Assembly (NCBI GenBank): GCA_035536185.1
Contig: DATLOM010000018.1
Location: 124,001 to 188,000, forward strand
Length of the DNA: 64,000 nucleotides
Source of the DNA: GCA-2861595 sp035536185
GTDB taxonomy: Bacteria > Actinomycetota > Acidimicrobiia > Acidimicrobiales > GCA-2861595
Direction: 5' to 3'
Both the position numbers and the translations under genes were made by a program. The notes beneath the pieces are model-generated. The model had not been told where the DNA came from. It worked only from the letters and a program-made list of their open reading frames with translations, and searched no databases. Positions 36,552 to 45,033 of the stretch are shown one piece after another. Position 1 is the stretch's first letter. Each line of letters starts with the position of its first letter.

Positions 36552-37048
36552 GGACCCCAGGATCGCACACCATAAATGGGTTCCGTTGTGGACCCGGCTC
36601 ACAGAATCGGCGATCTGCTCGCAGGTCGTGACCCGCGGCGGTGTCCCAGAACGCGCTGCGACACTCGGTTCTCTACAGATGCCCCCCAACGCCGGATGAA
36701 GGTCCCGGGTCGAAACGAAGCCGGTGTGGATGGCCGTGGCTCGGGTCCCCACCGGACGCCCGAGTCGAGTTGAGCGACTGGACGGCTGACCTGGCTCCGG
36801 GTCGTCGGTTGCTGGAGGTGGCCCGCCATGCCTACTTCGCCTTCACCATCACCATCACCATCTACACCCTCGTCATGCCGAGCCTCCGCAGCGAAGCGGC
36901 CGACCTCATGGACGGGGTGCTCCGACCACCTGCTGAAGCGCCGGATCCTCAAGTGGCTACAAAAGTGGCTACAAAAGGCCTTGGCCGCGACCCCCCGGGA
37001 ATGGCCTGAAACGCGAAACTGCTGGTCATCGAATGGTGGGCCGGGCAG
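36552..37048. other. 497-bp intergenic region left of the IS element
   Basis: No gene was recognised. A 122-codon frame on the plus strand (36641-37009) lacks a ribosome site and family resemblance. A short tandem repeat, GTGGCTACAAAA twice, lies near 36955-36980. The last 17 bases are the left copy of the direct repeat flanking the IS. A lost integrase gene could once have stood here, but no remnant is readable. Confidence 0.5.
37032..37048 (+). repeat. Left 17-bp direct repeat flanking the IS element (tRNA-Tyr 3' end sequence)
   Basis: AATGGTGGGCCGGGCAG is identical to 38316-38332, immediately right of the IS. Fifteen of its bases are the CCA end and acceptor stem of tRNA-Tyr read from the plus strand. 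It is the likely target-site duplication. Confidence 0.85.
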
Positions 37049-37117
37049 TGTGGGATCCCATGACATAGGCGACAGCTGTGTCAAGACATAGGAGACACCG
37101 AGCAGGAGGGTCTTCCT

Positions 37118-38260
37118 ATGGAGCTAGGGCGGTATCTGGTCGAGGCACATCTTCGGGAGGGTCGCTCGGTCACTGAGCTGGCCGCAGCCCACGGGATCCA
37201 CCCCAGCTGGATCTACAAGCTGTTGGGCCGCTACCGAGAACACGGCGAAGCGGGGCTGGCGGCGCGATCACGCCGGCCACGCTCGTCGCCGACCCAGGTG
37301 GCAACCGAGCTCGAGGACGAGATCGTGTTGCTGCGCAAGCAGCTCTTCGAGGAGGGCCTCGACGCCGGTGCGGTGACCATCCACTGGCACCTGAGCCGAC
37401 GCCACCCCGAGGTGCCCTCGGTGAGCTCGATCTGGCGGGTCCTCAAACGCCGGGGCTTTGTTGTTCCACAGCCCAAGAAGCGGCCACGCTCGTCGTTCGT
37501 CCGCTTCGAGGCCGAGCTGCCCAATGAGACCTGGCAGTCAGACATGACGCACTGGTCCCTGGCCCACGGCACCGGGGTGGAGATCGTCAACTTCATCGAC
37601 GACCACAGCCGGCTGTGCTTGGCCTCTGTGGCGCGGGCGGTGGCCCGGGCCACCGATGTGGCTGAGATCTTCATCGCCGCAGCTCAGCGCTACGGGACCC
37701 CGGCCTCGGTGCTCACCGACAACGGCTGCATCTACACCGCCAAGCACCGGGGCGGCAAGGTCGTCATGGAGACCCTGCTCGAGACCCTCGGGGTGACCTA
37801 CAAGCACTCGAGCCCCTATCACCCCCAGACCTGCGGCAAGGTCGAGCGCTTCCACCAGACCGAAAAGAGGTTCCTGGCCAAACAGCCCGGTGCCGCTGAT
37901 CTGGCCGAGCTGCAGGCCCAGCTCGATCGCTTCGTGGCCTACTACAACGCCTCCCGGCCTCATCGGGCCCTGGGGCGGCGAACCCCGGGGGAGGTCTTTG
38001 AGGCCAAGGTCAAAGCCCGGCCCCGCCACCACGTCCCCAACACCCACTTCCGGGTCCGCCACGACAAGGTCGACAAGACCGGCTGTGTGACCTTGCGCTA
38101 TGAGAGCCGGCTTCTCCACATCGGCATTGGTCGAGCCCACACCGGCGAGCGGGTTCTGATGCTCATCGCCGATCGAGACGTGCGGGTGGTGAGCGAGAAC
38201 GGCGAACTCATCCGCCAGCTGACCATCGACCCCACCCGTGACTACCAACGCCGCCGGTGA
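37118..38260 (+). CDS. IS481-family transposase
   Basis: This 380-residue DDE transposase has an N-terminal helix-turn-helix (SVTELAAAHGIHPSWIYKLL, about 17-36), a second DNA-binding region with SVSSIWRVLKRRGFV, and an rve catalytic core with Asp142 (WQSDMTHW), Asp201 (LTDNG) and Glu243 (GKVERFHQ). The C-terminal part is the usual Mu-like beta domain. Length and residues are intact, so it should be active. AGGAGG lies about ten bases before the ATG. Confidence 0.93.
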   Translation: MELGRYLVEAHLREGRSVTELAAAHGIHPSWIYKLLGRYREHGEAGLAARSRRPRSSPTQVATELEDEIVLLRKQLFEEGLDAGAVTIHWHLSRRHPEVPSVSSIWRVLKRRGFVVPQPKKRPRSSFVRFEAELPNETWQSDMTHWSLAHGTGVEIVNFIDDHSRLCLASVARAVARATDVAEIFIAAAQRYGTPASVLTDNGCIYTAKHRGGKVVMETLLETLGVTYKHSSPYHPQTCGKVERFHQTEKRFLAKQPGAADLAELQAQLDRFVAYYNASRPHRALGRRTPGEVFEAKVKARPRHHVPNTHFRVRHDKVDKTGCVTLRYESRLLHIGIGRAHTGERVLMLIADRDVRVVSENGELIRQLTIDPTRDYQRRR

Positions 38261-38288
38261 AGCCGATGTCTACGATGTCTCGCGACAT

Positions 38289-38315
38289 CTGTCTCCGATG
38301 TCTCGCGACATCACA
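38289..38315 (-). repeat. Right terminal inverted repeat of the IS
   Basis: Read on the minus strand it begins TGTGATGTCGCGAGACATCG and ends GACAG, matching the left end (37049-37075) at 4 of 4 terminal bases and at most of the inner 14 positions, with a nine-base unmatched stretch between. Confidence 0.75.
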
Positions 38316-38320
38316 AATGG

Positions 38321-38402
<82 letters not shown>

Positions 38403-38430
38403 TGGAGCGGATGAGGATACCGTCTGTGCC

Positions 38431-38919
38431 ATGCCCACCTTCGACGTGGTCTCCGAAGCCGACATGCAAGAGGTGCGGAACGCCCTCGATCAGGCCAGCC
38501 GGGAGATCTCCACACGGTTCGATTTCAAGGACACCGGCTCCTCAGTGGAGCTGTCGGGCCAGGAGATCAAGCTCGCCTCGTCCACCGAGGACCGGTTGCG
38601 CGCCGTCGTGCAGGTCGTCGAGGAGAAGCTGGTGAAGCGCGGGGTCTCGCTCAAGGCCCTCGACCGCGGTGGCGTGGAGGAGGCGGCCAAGGGGACGGTG
38701 CGCCAGACCATCACCATCAAGGCCGGGATCTCGCCCGATCACGCCCGGCAGATGAACAAGTTCATCAAGGACCTGAAGCTCAAGGGGGTGTCGTCCCAGA
38801 CCCAGGGGGACCAGGTGCGGGTCTCGGGGAAGAAGCGGGACGATCTTCAGGAGGTGATAGCCGCCCTCAAGGCTGAGGACTTCGGCATCCCCCTGCAGTT
38901 CAGCAACTTCCGCGACTGA
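38431..38919 (+). CDS. yajQ: YajQ family (DUF520) nucleotide-binding protein
   Basis: This 162-residue cytoplasmic protein begins MPTFDVVSEADMQEVRNALD and contains STRFDFKDTGSSVELS, IKAGISPDHARQMNKFIKD and the terminal FGIPLQFSNFRD, all hallmarks of YajQ. Members bind nucleotides, in some bacteria cyclic di-GMP, and may act on gene expression or tRNA; the function here is not certain. The frame is open 26 codons upstream through tRNA-Tyr, so the ATG at 38431 is preferred. Its 3' end converges on the M23 peptidase gene. Confidence 0.93.
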   Translation: MPTFDVVSEADMQEVRNALDQASREISTRFDFKDTGSSVELSGQEIKLASSTEDRLRAVVQVVEEKLVKRGVSLKALDRGGVEEAAKGTVRQTITIKAGISPDHARQMNKFIKDLKLKGVSSQTQGDQVRVSGKKRDDLQEVIAALKAEDFGIPLQFSNFRD

Positions 38920-38942
38920 GCCGCGACCTGGCGGGCCTTGGG

Positions 38943-40403
38943 TCAGTCGGGGCCGGAGTGCTTGTCGCTGCGCATGGATGGCGGCGTGAGGGGGGTGAGC
39001 AGGGCCTGGGTCAGCTCTCGAGCCCGTTGCTCCTCCAGTAGGCGGGACTGCTGGCGCCGGGCCAGGCTGGTCCAGTCGACATCTGTGGCCACGGACAGGG
39101 CCTCGGCCTGGGCCAGCCGCCAGGCGCCGCCGGCGGGGCTGGCCGAGGTGGCCCACAGGAGCTGAGACCGGGGAGGAACGGCGGGGGCCGGGAAGGAACC
39201 GGCGCGGCCGTCGGCCATCCGGCGGGTGAGGCCGGTGGCGAGCAGGGCGCGGGGACGGCCCTCCATGGCCGCGATCAGCTGGGGGACCTGGAGGCGGGCT
39301 TCCTCGAGCCAGGCGTCGAGATAAGGCTTCGGGTTGACCGGCTCCAGCTTGGACCCGATGGGCACGGGACGGGGGACGAGGGTCACCCTCCGCTCCTTGC
39401 CCTTTCCCGTGACCACTTCCCGAGCGGGGGCGGGGTGGATCTCGAAATGGACGTGGCAGGGGCCGCCCACGGCGTTGCCGGTGTCGCCGACGTAGCCGAT
39501 GGTCTCGCCGAGCTTCACCTGCTGGCCCGACTGCTGGCTGGGCACGAAGCGCTGAAGGTGCGCCAGGTAGTAGTACGTGCCGTCGGGTTGGTACACGTAG
39601 GCGGCCAGCCCGCCGGAGCCGCCCTGAGCCAGCTTCAGGGTCCCGTCCGCCGGCGAGCGCGCCGGCGTGCCGCAGGCGGCGAAGAGGTCGGTACCGACGT
39701 GGAGATGGAAGGTCGGCACGAACCGTGGGAAGTACCAGTCGTCGGTGAACGTCGTGCGGCCTCCCACCGGGAACCGGCCGAAACCGACGTCTACCAGCTC
39801 GGCATCGCTGAGACCGAATGACCGCAGGGGCGCCAGCGCCTCCATGAGGCGCCTGGTGTTGTTGGCGGGCGTGCGGCGGATCGAGTCCATTAGGCGCTGG
39901 GCATCCTCGGGAATGACACCGGCAGCCAGGGGCTCACCGGCCGCCGGGGCCCCAGGGGTGCCGGCGGCGGCGAAGGGGCCGGACGCCAGCTCCGGCGAAG
40001 CCGACGAAGACCCGGAGCCGCTGTCGGTCCCCCCCGGCGCCACCGGCCCCGCCGACTCACCGTCTCCCGGCGAGGAGGACGAATCGGGGTTGGGGGTGTC
40101 TCCTTGCGGACCCGGGGCCGGCCCCGGTCCGGGGCGCGGCTCGGGCTCGGGCTCCGGCGGCGGTGGCTGGGTCGTGGTCGTCGACTCGCTGGGCCTCAGA
40201 GGGATCGTCGTGGTGGTGGTGGTCGTGTCCGGTGGGCGAGTGGTGGTGGTGGTAGTAGCGGGCGCGGTGGTGGGCGTGGGCAGGGGCGGCACCTGGGCCC
40301 CGGCCGTCAGGGCCCCAACCAGGGCGGCGGCAGTGGCCAGGGCGGCGGCTAGGGAAGCGGTACGGGCGCGGGACATGGGAGAGGAAGACAGGAACCCCAA
40401 CAT
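38943..40403 (-). CDS. Secreted M23 metallopeptidase with Thr/Pro-rich linker
   Basis: This 486-residue protein has a signal peptide (SLAAALATAAALVGALTAGA) followed by a low-complexity Thr/Pro/Glu/Gly linker of about 130 residues, probably spanning the cell wall. The catalytic M23 domain shows HLHVGTDLFA and CHVHFEIHPAP, the zinc-binding H-x3-D and H-x-H motifs, so it should cut peptidoglycan cross-bridges or serve as an activator. A C-terminal helical region follows. Two ATG codons, 40403 and 40376, could start it; neither has a good ribosome site, and the signal peptide fits both. Confidence 0.88.
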   Translation of the reverse strand: MLGFLSSSPMSRARTASLAAALATAAALVGALTAGAQVPPLPTPTTAPATTTTTTRPPDTTTTTTTIPLRPSESTTTTQPPPPEPEPEPRPGPGPAPGPQGDTPNPDSSSSPGDGESAGPVAPGGTDSGSGSSSASPELASGPFAAAGTPGAPAAGEPLAAGVIPEDAQRLMDSIRRTPANNTRRLMEALAPLRSFGLSDAELVDVGFGRFPVGGRTTFTDDWYFPRFVPTFHLHVGTDLFAACGTPARSPADGTLKLAQGGSGGLAAYVYQPDGTYYYLAHLQRFVPSQQSGQQVKLGETIGYVGDTGNAVGGPCHVHFEIHPAPAREVVTGKGKERRVTLVPRPVPIGSKLEPVNPKPYLDAWLEEARLQVPQLIAAMEGRPRALLATGLTRRMADGRAGSFPAPAVPPRSQLLWATSASPAGGAWRLAQAEALSVATDVDWTSLARRQQSRLLEEQRARELTQALLTPLTPPSMRSDKHSGPD

Positions 40404-40461
40404 GGTGACGTACGAAGCCGGCCGGCGCCAGCCCCCCCGCCGGAGGTCCGTGGTCAGAAGG

Positions 40462-41316
40462 CTACGACCGCCACTCCCCGGCCCGGAGGCGCGCGACCCG
40501 CTCCTCCATGGGCGGGTGGGTGGTGAACAGCTTGGCGAACTGGACCTTTCGGCCTGTGAGAGGGTTGACGATGTAGGCCTGCGCTTGCGCCGGGTTCACG
40601 TCCATCGGGATGCGATGGGCCGCCATCTCCAGCTTCTGGAGGGCCCGGGCCAGCGGCTCGCCGTCGCCGATGAGGCGAGCCCCGGTGCGGTCGGCCTCGA
40701 ACTCGCGGCTGCGGCTGAGAGCCATCTGGAGGAGACCAGCGGCCATGGGGGCCAGCAGGGCGGTGAGCAGCAGCACGATGGGATTGGTGTCGTCGTCGTC
40801 CCGGCCGCCACCGAACATGGCCCCCCACATGGCCATGTTGGCGATGAAGCTGATGCCGGTGGCCACCGCGGCGGCAATCGAGCCGATGAGGATGTCACGG
40901 TTCCCCACGTGGCTGATCTCGTGGGCCAGCACGCCCCGCAGCTCGTCCCAGTCGAGGATCTGGAGTATCCCCTGGGTGACGGCGACGGCGGCGTGCTCGG
41001 GGTTGCGCCCGGTGGCGAAGGCGTTGGGCTGCATGTCCGGCGTCACGTACAGCCGGGGCATCGGCATCCCCGCCTGCTGGGTCAGCTCCCGCACGATCCG
41101 GAAGTACTCGGGCATCTGCGCCTCGTCGGCCGGCACGGCCCGGGCAGCACGGATGGCCAGCTTGTCGGAGCGCCAGTAGGAGAAACCGACGATCCCGAAG
41201 CCCAGCGCCATTCCCAGCACCGCCCCACCCCGCCCACCGAGGATGGACCCGACGGACACGAGGAGGCCGCCGATGGCGGCCAGCAGGACGAAGGTCTTGA
41301 AGGTGTTCTTGTTCAT
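40462..41316 (-). CDS. htpX: HtpX-type membrane zinc metalloprotease (M48)
   Basis: HtpX degrades damaged or misfolded membrane proteins. The 284 residues have two N-terminal transmembrane helices, the zinc motif HEISHVGNRD, two further helices (SIAAAVATGISFIANMAM and LLLTALLAPMAAGLLQMAL) and the third ligand in EFEADRTGA. Length and layout are standard. I placed the start at MNKNTFKTFVLLA (41316); the longer frame would add 68 residues from the upstream HAD gene. About 40 bp separate it from the HAD gene. Confidence 0.93.
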   Translation of the reverse strand: MNKNTFKTFVLLAAIGGLLVSVGSILGGRGGAVLGMALGFGIVGFSYWRSDKLAIRAARAVPADEAQMPEYFRIVRELTQQAGMPMPRLYVTPDMQPNAFATGRNPEHAAVAVTQGILQILDWDELRGVLAHEISHVGNRDILIGSIAAAVATGISFIANMAMWGAMFGGGRDDDDTNPIVLLLTALLAPMAAGLLQMALSRSREFEADRTGARLIGDGEPLARALQKLEMAAHRIPMDVNPAQAQAYIVNPLTGRKVQFAKLFTTHPPMEERVARLRAGEWRS

Positions 41317-41356
41317 GGTGATCCATTCAACATCTGGGGTTTTCACTTCGTTCCCG

Positions 41357-41785
41357 TCAGTCGTAGTACCCCGAGTGGATGTACACGCAGGGCACCCCTT
41401 CGGCGTGGAACATCTCCAGGTTACGGCGGTCATCCTCGAAAGCAAGTCGCAGGTCGAACTCCGCCTCCCGCAGGGCGTGGACGGTGAGCCGCTTGAACTC
41501 CCGAGCGGCCCGGTAGTCACCGAAGTTCCGCATGATCAACAGGTCCCACCGCAGCTGGTAGCGCTCCAACCAGGCCAGCGTCTGGGGCTGGACCCTCACC
41601 GGTCGCCCGGTGAGCAGGATGATCCGGAGGTCCGCGTCGAGAAGGGAGAGGAGCGTCGCCACCTCCTCGATGAGTGGGTCGTCGCCGCAGGCGTCGAAGA
41701 AGCCCCGCCAGTCCCGCCGTTCCGACTCGAGGAAGTGCTGGCGGCTCACCGCGTCCGAGAGCACCCCGTCGATGTCGAACACCAC
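41357..41785 (-). CDS. HAD-family phosphatase (polynucleotide kinase 3'-phosphatase-like)
   Basis: This short protein, about 142 residues, has HAD motif I FDIDGVLSD, motif II ILLTGRP and a motif III/IV region LAFEDDRRNLEMFHAEG, then ends PCVYIHSGYYD. The pattern resembles the phosphatase domain of T4-type polynucleotide kinases, but no kinase domain is attached. The start is uncertain: I take GTG at 41785, directly before the first strand; a CTG overlapping the acs stop would give a more usual short N-terminal extension. It lies downstream of acs on the same strand. Confidence 0.75.
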   Translation of the reverse strand: MVFDIDGVLSDAVSRQHFLESERRDWRGFFDACGDDPLIEEVATLLSLLDADLRIILLTGRPVRVQPQTLAWLERYQLRWDLLIMRNFGDYRAAREFKRLTVHALREAEFDLRLAFEDDRRNLEMFHAEGVPCVYIHSGYYD

Positions 41786-41849
41786 GGCCGCACCTGGATC
41801 GACGGGGCCCCCACGCCACCGCCAGTTGTCGGGTGCCTCGCCGGCCAGC

Positions 41850-43796
41850 TCAGTCTTCCTCGGGTGTGGCCGCGGCCCGCCTCTTGATCTCCTCGACCAC
41901 AGACGCGTCGGCCAGCGTGGTGACGTCCCCCAGCTCCCGGCCCTCGGCCACATCCCGCAGCAGGCGGCGCATGATCTTGCCGCTGCGGGTCTTGGGGAGA
42001 TCGTCGGTGAAGACGATGGTCCTCGGCCGGGCGATGGCACCGATGCGGGTGACGACGTGCTGGCGGAGCAGCTGGCCGTGCTCGGGACTGGCCGGATGGC
42101 CGCCTTTGAGGGTGACGAAGGCCACTATGGCCTGCCCGCTGATCTCGTCGCTGGCACCGACGACGGCGGCCTCGGCCACCGACGGGCTGTCCACCAGGGC
42201 CGACTCGACCTCGGTGGTCGACACCCGGTGCCCCGACACGTTCATTACGTCGTCCACCCGCCCCATGAACCAGAAGTAGCCCTCTTCGTCGACACGGGCG
42301 CCGTCGCCGGCGAAGTAGCGGCCGGGAAAGCGGCTCCAGTAGGTCTGGTGGTAGCGCTCGGGGTCCCCGTAGATGCCGCGGAGCATCGAGGGCCAGGGTT
42401 GAGTGATGGTGAGGTAGCCGCCGCCGGACCCCACCGGCTGGCCGGCGTCGTCCACCACCTCGGCCACCGTTCCGGGCAGGGGAAAGGTCGCCGACCCGGG
42501 CTTCAGGGTGGTGGCCCCGGGAAGGGGCGCGATGAGGATGGCGCCGGTCTCGGTCTGCCACCACGTGTCCACCACCGGGCACCGCTCACCGCCCACGTGG
42601 CGCCAGTACCACATCCAGGCTTCGGGATTGATGGGCTCGCCCACGCTGCCGAGCAACCGGAGAGATGAGAGATCGTGCTTCTCGAGCTCCTCCGTCCCCC
42701 ACTTCATGAAGGTGCGGATGGCGGTCGGCGCGGTGTAGAGGATGGTGACGCCGTAACGCTCGATGATCGACCACCAACGGTCCCGCTCGGGAAAGTCGGG
42801 GGTTCCCTCGAAAAGGACGTTGGTGGACCCGTTGGCCAGTGGCCCGTAGACGATGTAGCTGTGCCCGGTGACCCAGCCGATGTCGGCCGCACACCAGTAC
42901 ACGTCGGTATCGGGATGGAGGTCGAAGACGTAGCGGTGGGTGAAGGCGACCTGGGTCAGATAGCCGCCGGTGGTGTGCATGATGCCCTTCGGCCTGGCCG
43001 TGGTGCCGGAGGTGTACAGCAGGTACAGCAGGTCTTCGGCGCCCATGTGCTCGGCCTCGCATTCGCCGCCGGCCGACTCCATGAGGCCGTGCCACCAGTG
43101 GTCACGATCCTCCACCATGGCGATCTCCTGTGCCGTCCGGCGCACGACCACCACCGCCTCGATGGTCGGTGTGCCCTGGAGGGCCGCATCGGCATTGGCC
43201 TTCAGGGGAACAATGGACCCCCTCCGCCAGCCGCCGTCGGCCGTCACGAGAACCTTCGCCTGCGCGTCGTTGATGCGGTCACGCAGGGCTTCGGAGGAGA
43301 AGCCGCCGAACACCACCGAGTGGGCCGCGCCGATGCGGGTGCAGGCCAGCATGGCGACGGGCAGTTCCGGGATCATGGGCATGTAGATGGCGACACGGTC
43401 ACCGCGCCGCACCCCGAGGTCCTTCAGCACGTTGGCGAAACGCTGCACGTCGGCCAGCAGGTCGGCGTAGGTGACGGTGCGGGTGTCGCCGGGCTCGCCC
43501 TCCCAGTGGAAAGCCACCTTGTCCCCCCTGCCGGCGGCCACGTGGCGGTCCACGCAGTTGACCGAGACGTTGAGCGTGCCCCCGTCGAACCACCGGGCAA
43601 ACGGGAGCTGCCAGTCGCAGACCGTGCCCCATTCGTCGTACCAGTCGAGAGCCTCGGCCTGGCGGGCCCAGAAGCCCTGCCAGTCCTCCCTCGCCTCGTC
43701 GTAGAGGGACTCGTCGGTGACGAGGGCGTGCTGCTGGAACGACGCCCGGGGCGGGAAGCGCCGGTCCTCGGAGGAGAAGGACTCGATACCGGACAT
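41850..43796 (-). CDS. acs: Acetyl-CoA synthetase
   Basis: This 648-residue enzyme activates acetate to acetyl-CoA through acetyl-AMP. The N-terminal ACAS domain (WQGFWARQAEALDWYDEW) leads into the AMP-binding core with YTSGTTARPKGIMHTT, WWQTETGAILIAPLPG and YFAGDGARVDEEGYFW. The C-terminal catalytic lysine lies in LPKTRSGKIMRRLLRD, the site usually controlled by acetylation. The P-loop has Ala where most have Gly (TSGTTG), a mild change. The start at MSGIESF (43796) fits the family; the longer frame has no support. Confidence 0.95.
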   Translation of the reverse strand: MSGIESFSSEDRRFPPRASFQQHALVTDESLYDEAREDWQGFWARQAEALDWYDEWGTVCDWQLPFARWFDGGTLNVSVNCVDRHVAAGRGDKVAFHWEGEPGDTRTVTYADLLADVQRFANVLKDLGVRRGDRVAIYMPMIPELPVAMLACTRIGAAHSVVFGGFSSEALRDRINDAQAKVLVTADGGWRRGSIVPLKANADAALQGTPTIEAVVVVRRTAQEIAMVEDRDHWWHGLMESAGGECEAEHMGAEDLLYLLYTSGTTARPKGIMHTTGGYLTQVAFTHRYVFDLHPDTDVYWCAADIGWVTGHSYIVYGPLANGSTNVLFEGTPDFPERDRWWSIIERYGVTILYTAPTAIRTFMKWGTEELEKHDLSSLRLLGSVGEPINPEAWMWYWRHVGGERCPVVDTWWQTETGAILIAPLPGATTLKPGSATFPLPGTVAEVVDDAGQPVGSGGGYLTITQPWPSMLRGIYGDPERYHQTYWSRFPGRYFAGDGARVDEEGYFWFMGRVDDVMNVSGHRVSTTEVESALVDSPSVAEAAVVGASDEISGQAIVAFVTLKGGHPASPEHGQLLRQHVVTRIGAIARPRTIVFTDDLPKTRSGKIMRRLLRDVAEGRELGDVTTLADASVVEEIKRRAAATPEED

Positions 43797-43881
43797 CGGC
43801 GGCGAGCCTAACGACCAGCCCCGGTTCCGAGTGCATAGGGGGTGGAAACCGCCCACTATGTACTCGAAACGGGGTGGGGGG

Positions 43882-44958
43882 TCAGCCCACGCGCCACTCG
43901 AGGACGTGGAAGTCCCCTAGGCCGGTGGGATCGGTGAGGGCGGCGGCCTCGCCGACGCGGCTGCGGGCTTTGAGGGCCTCGAGGTCGCCCAGGTGCGCTC
44001 TCTCGTGCCACACGGTTCGGGCGGCCGCGGTGACCTCGTCGATCCCGTGAGCCCGGAGGAAGTCCGCCTGCGTTCGTTCGAAAGAGGGCCGCCGCACCCG
44101 GGCCAGCTGGTCCAGGGCGACCTCGCAGGTGACATCCTGCCCGCCCGGGTAATCGAGCGGGTGGCCGCCACGGCTGTGACTCCTGTAGGTGCGAAGCCAC
44201 TCCGTGGGTGGCCGCCTGGCCAACGAGGGGGTGTTGTCGGCGTAGTCGATCACCACCAGACGGCCCCGCTCCAGCAGGGAGAGTGCCCGTGACAGCCACC
44301 TTTGGGCCTCGAGCTGGAGCGGTACCCGGGCTCCCTCGCCGGCGTCCGGCACCAGCGTCTCCGCCTCTGCCGAGAGCCCCGTCGGGGCCGGTACCAGCAC
44401 CTCCACCAGCCGGCCGTCCACCTCGCCGACCCGCACCTCTTGCCAGTCCTCCCGCCACTCGAGGAGGTGAAAGGGGAGGTTGTCGAGCAGCTCGTTGGCG
44501 AGGACCAGGCCGGTGAAGGGCGCCGCCGGGAGCTCGGCCAGCGAGGTGAAGGTCGGGCCGCCGGCGGCGAGGTGGCCGGCCGAGGCGGGCGCGTCGTCGC
44601 AGTCGTCATCGGCACCGGCCGGGCCGAAACCGACGCTCGGTGGCTCCAGGGGAACGGCCGTCGACTGCCGTTCCCGCAGGGGCTCGGAGCGCTCGACCAT
44701 CACGTAATGCATGGCCGGAGCGCATGCCGGCTTCGCGGCCCGGACGGCGGCGGCCAGGGCGCCGGCACCGGCACCGGCCTCCACCACGACGAACGGGTCA
44801 GGCTCTCCCAGCTCGATCCACCACGAGTCCAGCGCGCGTGCGATAACGGCACCGAAGAGCGGCCCCACCTCGGGGCTGGTGATGAAGTCGCCGCCCCGCC
44901 CCGCCGCTCCTCCGGTGCTGAAGAATCCGCCGGCCCGGTCGTACAGGGCCATCTCCAT
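43882..44958 (-). CDS. MidA/NDUFAF7-like SAM-dependent methyltransferase; true start unclear
   Basis: This protein of 358 or more residues belongs to the DUF185/MidA group, whose eukaryotic member NDUFAF7 methylates an arginine of the complex I 49-kDa subunit. The opening (MALYDRAGGFFST, DFITSPEVGPLFG), the SAM motif VVVEAGAGAGALAAAV and LVLANELLDNLPFHLL fit. The ATG at 44958 leaves out the conserved stretch before it, which is present in frame as IHRLGPITFADF but has no ATG, GTG or TTG; only a CTG is available. The frame is the same as nuoN, whose TAA stop lies 25 codons upstream. The position after nuoN supports a role in complex I assembly. Confidence 0.82.
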   Translation of the reverse strand: MEMALYDRAGGFFSTGGAAGRGGDFITSPEVGPLFGAVIARALDSWWIELGEPDPFVVVEAGAGAGALAAAVRAAKPACAPAMHYVMVERSEPLRERQSTAVPLEPPSVGFGPAGADDDCDDAPASAGHLAAGGPTFTSLAELPAAPFTGLVLANELLDNLPFHLLEWREDWQEVRVGEVDGRLVEVLVPAPTGLSAEAETLVPDAGEGARVPLQLEAQRWLSRALSLLERGRLVVIDYADNTPSLARRPPTEWLRTYRSHSRGGHPLDYPGGQDVTCEVALDQLARVRRPSFERTQADFLRAHGIDEVTAAARTVWHERAHLGDLEALKARSRVGEAAALTDPTGLGDFHVLEWRVG

Positions 44959-45033
44959 GAAGTCGGCAAAGGTGATGGGGCCGAGGCGGTGGATGGCCTC
45001 CAGGACCTGGGCTAGCGCGGGCGCCGGCGTGGC

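Larger units (their letters stand above)
37049..38315 (+). mobile_element. IS481-like insertion sequence, 1,267 bp, complete
   Basis: The ends form 27-bp imperfect inverted repeats: TGTG, nine variable bases, then GACAT-A/C-GG-C/A-GACAG on both sides, starting TG and ending CA as expected. Inside the right end GATGTCTCGCGACATC occurs twice (38274 and 38297). The single gene fills the rest. Exact 17-bp direct repeats flank the element. It is inserted at the 3' end of tRNA-Tyr, and the duplication leaves the tRNA gene whole. Intact ends, transposase and repeats suggest a recent insertion. Confidence 0.85.

Noticed and set aside
36641..37009. A 122-residue protein left of the IS
   Set aside because: No ribosome site, no recognisable domain and mixed codon use; more likely chance in a non-coding stretch.
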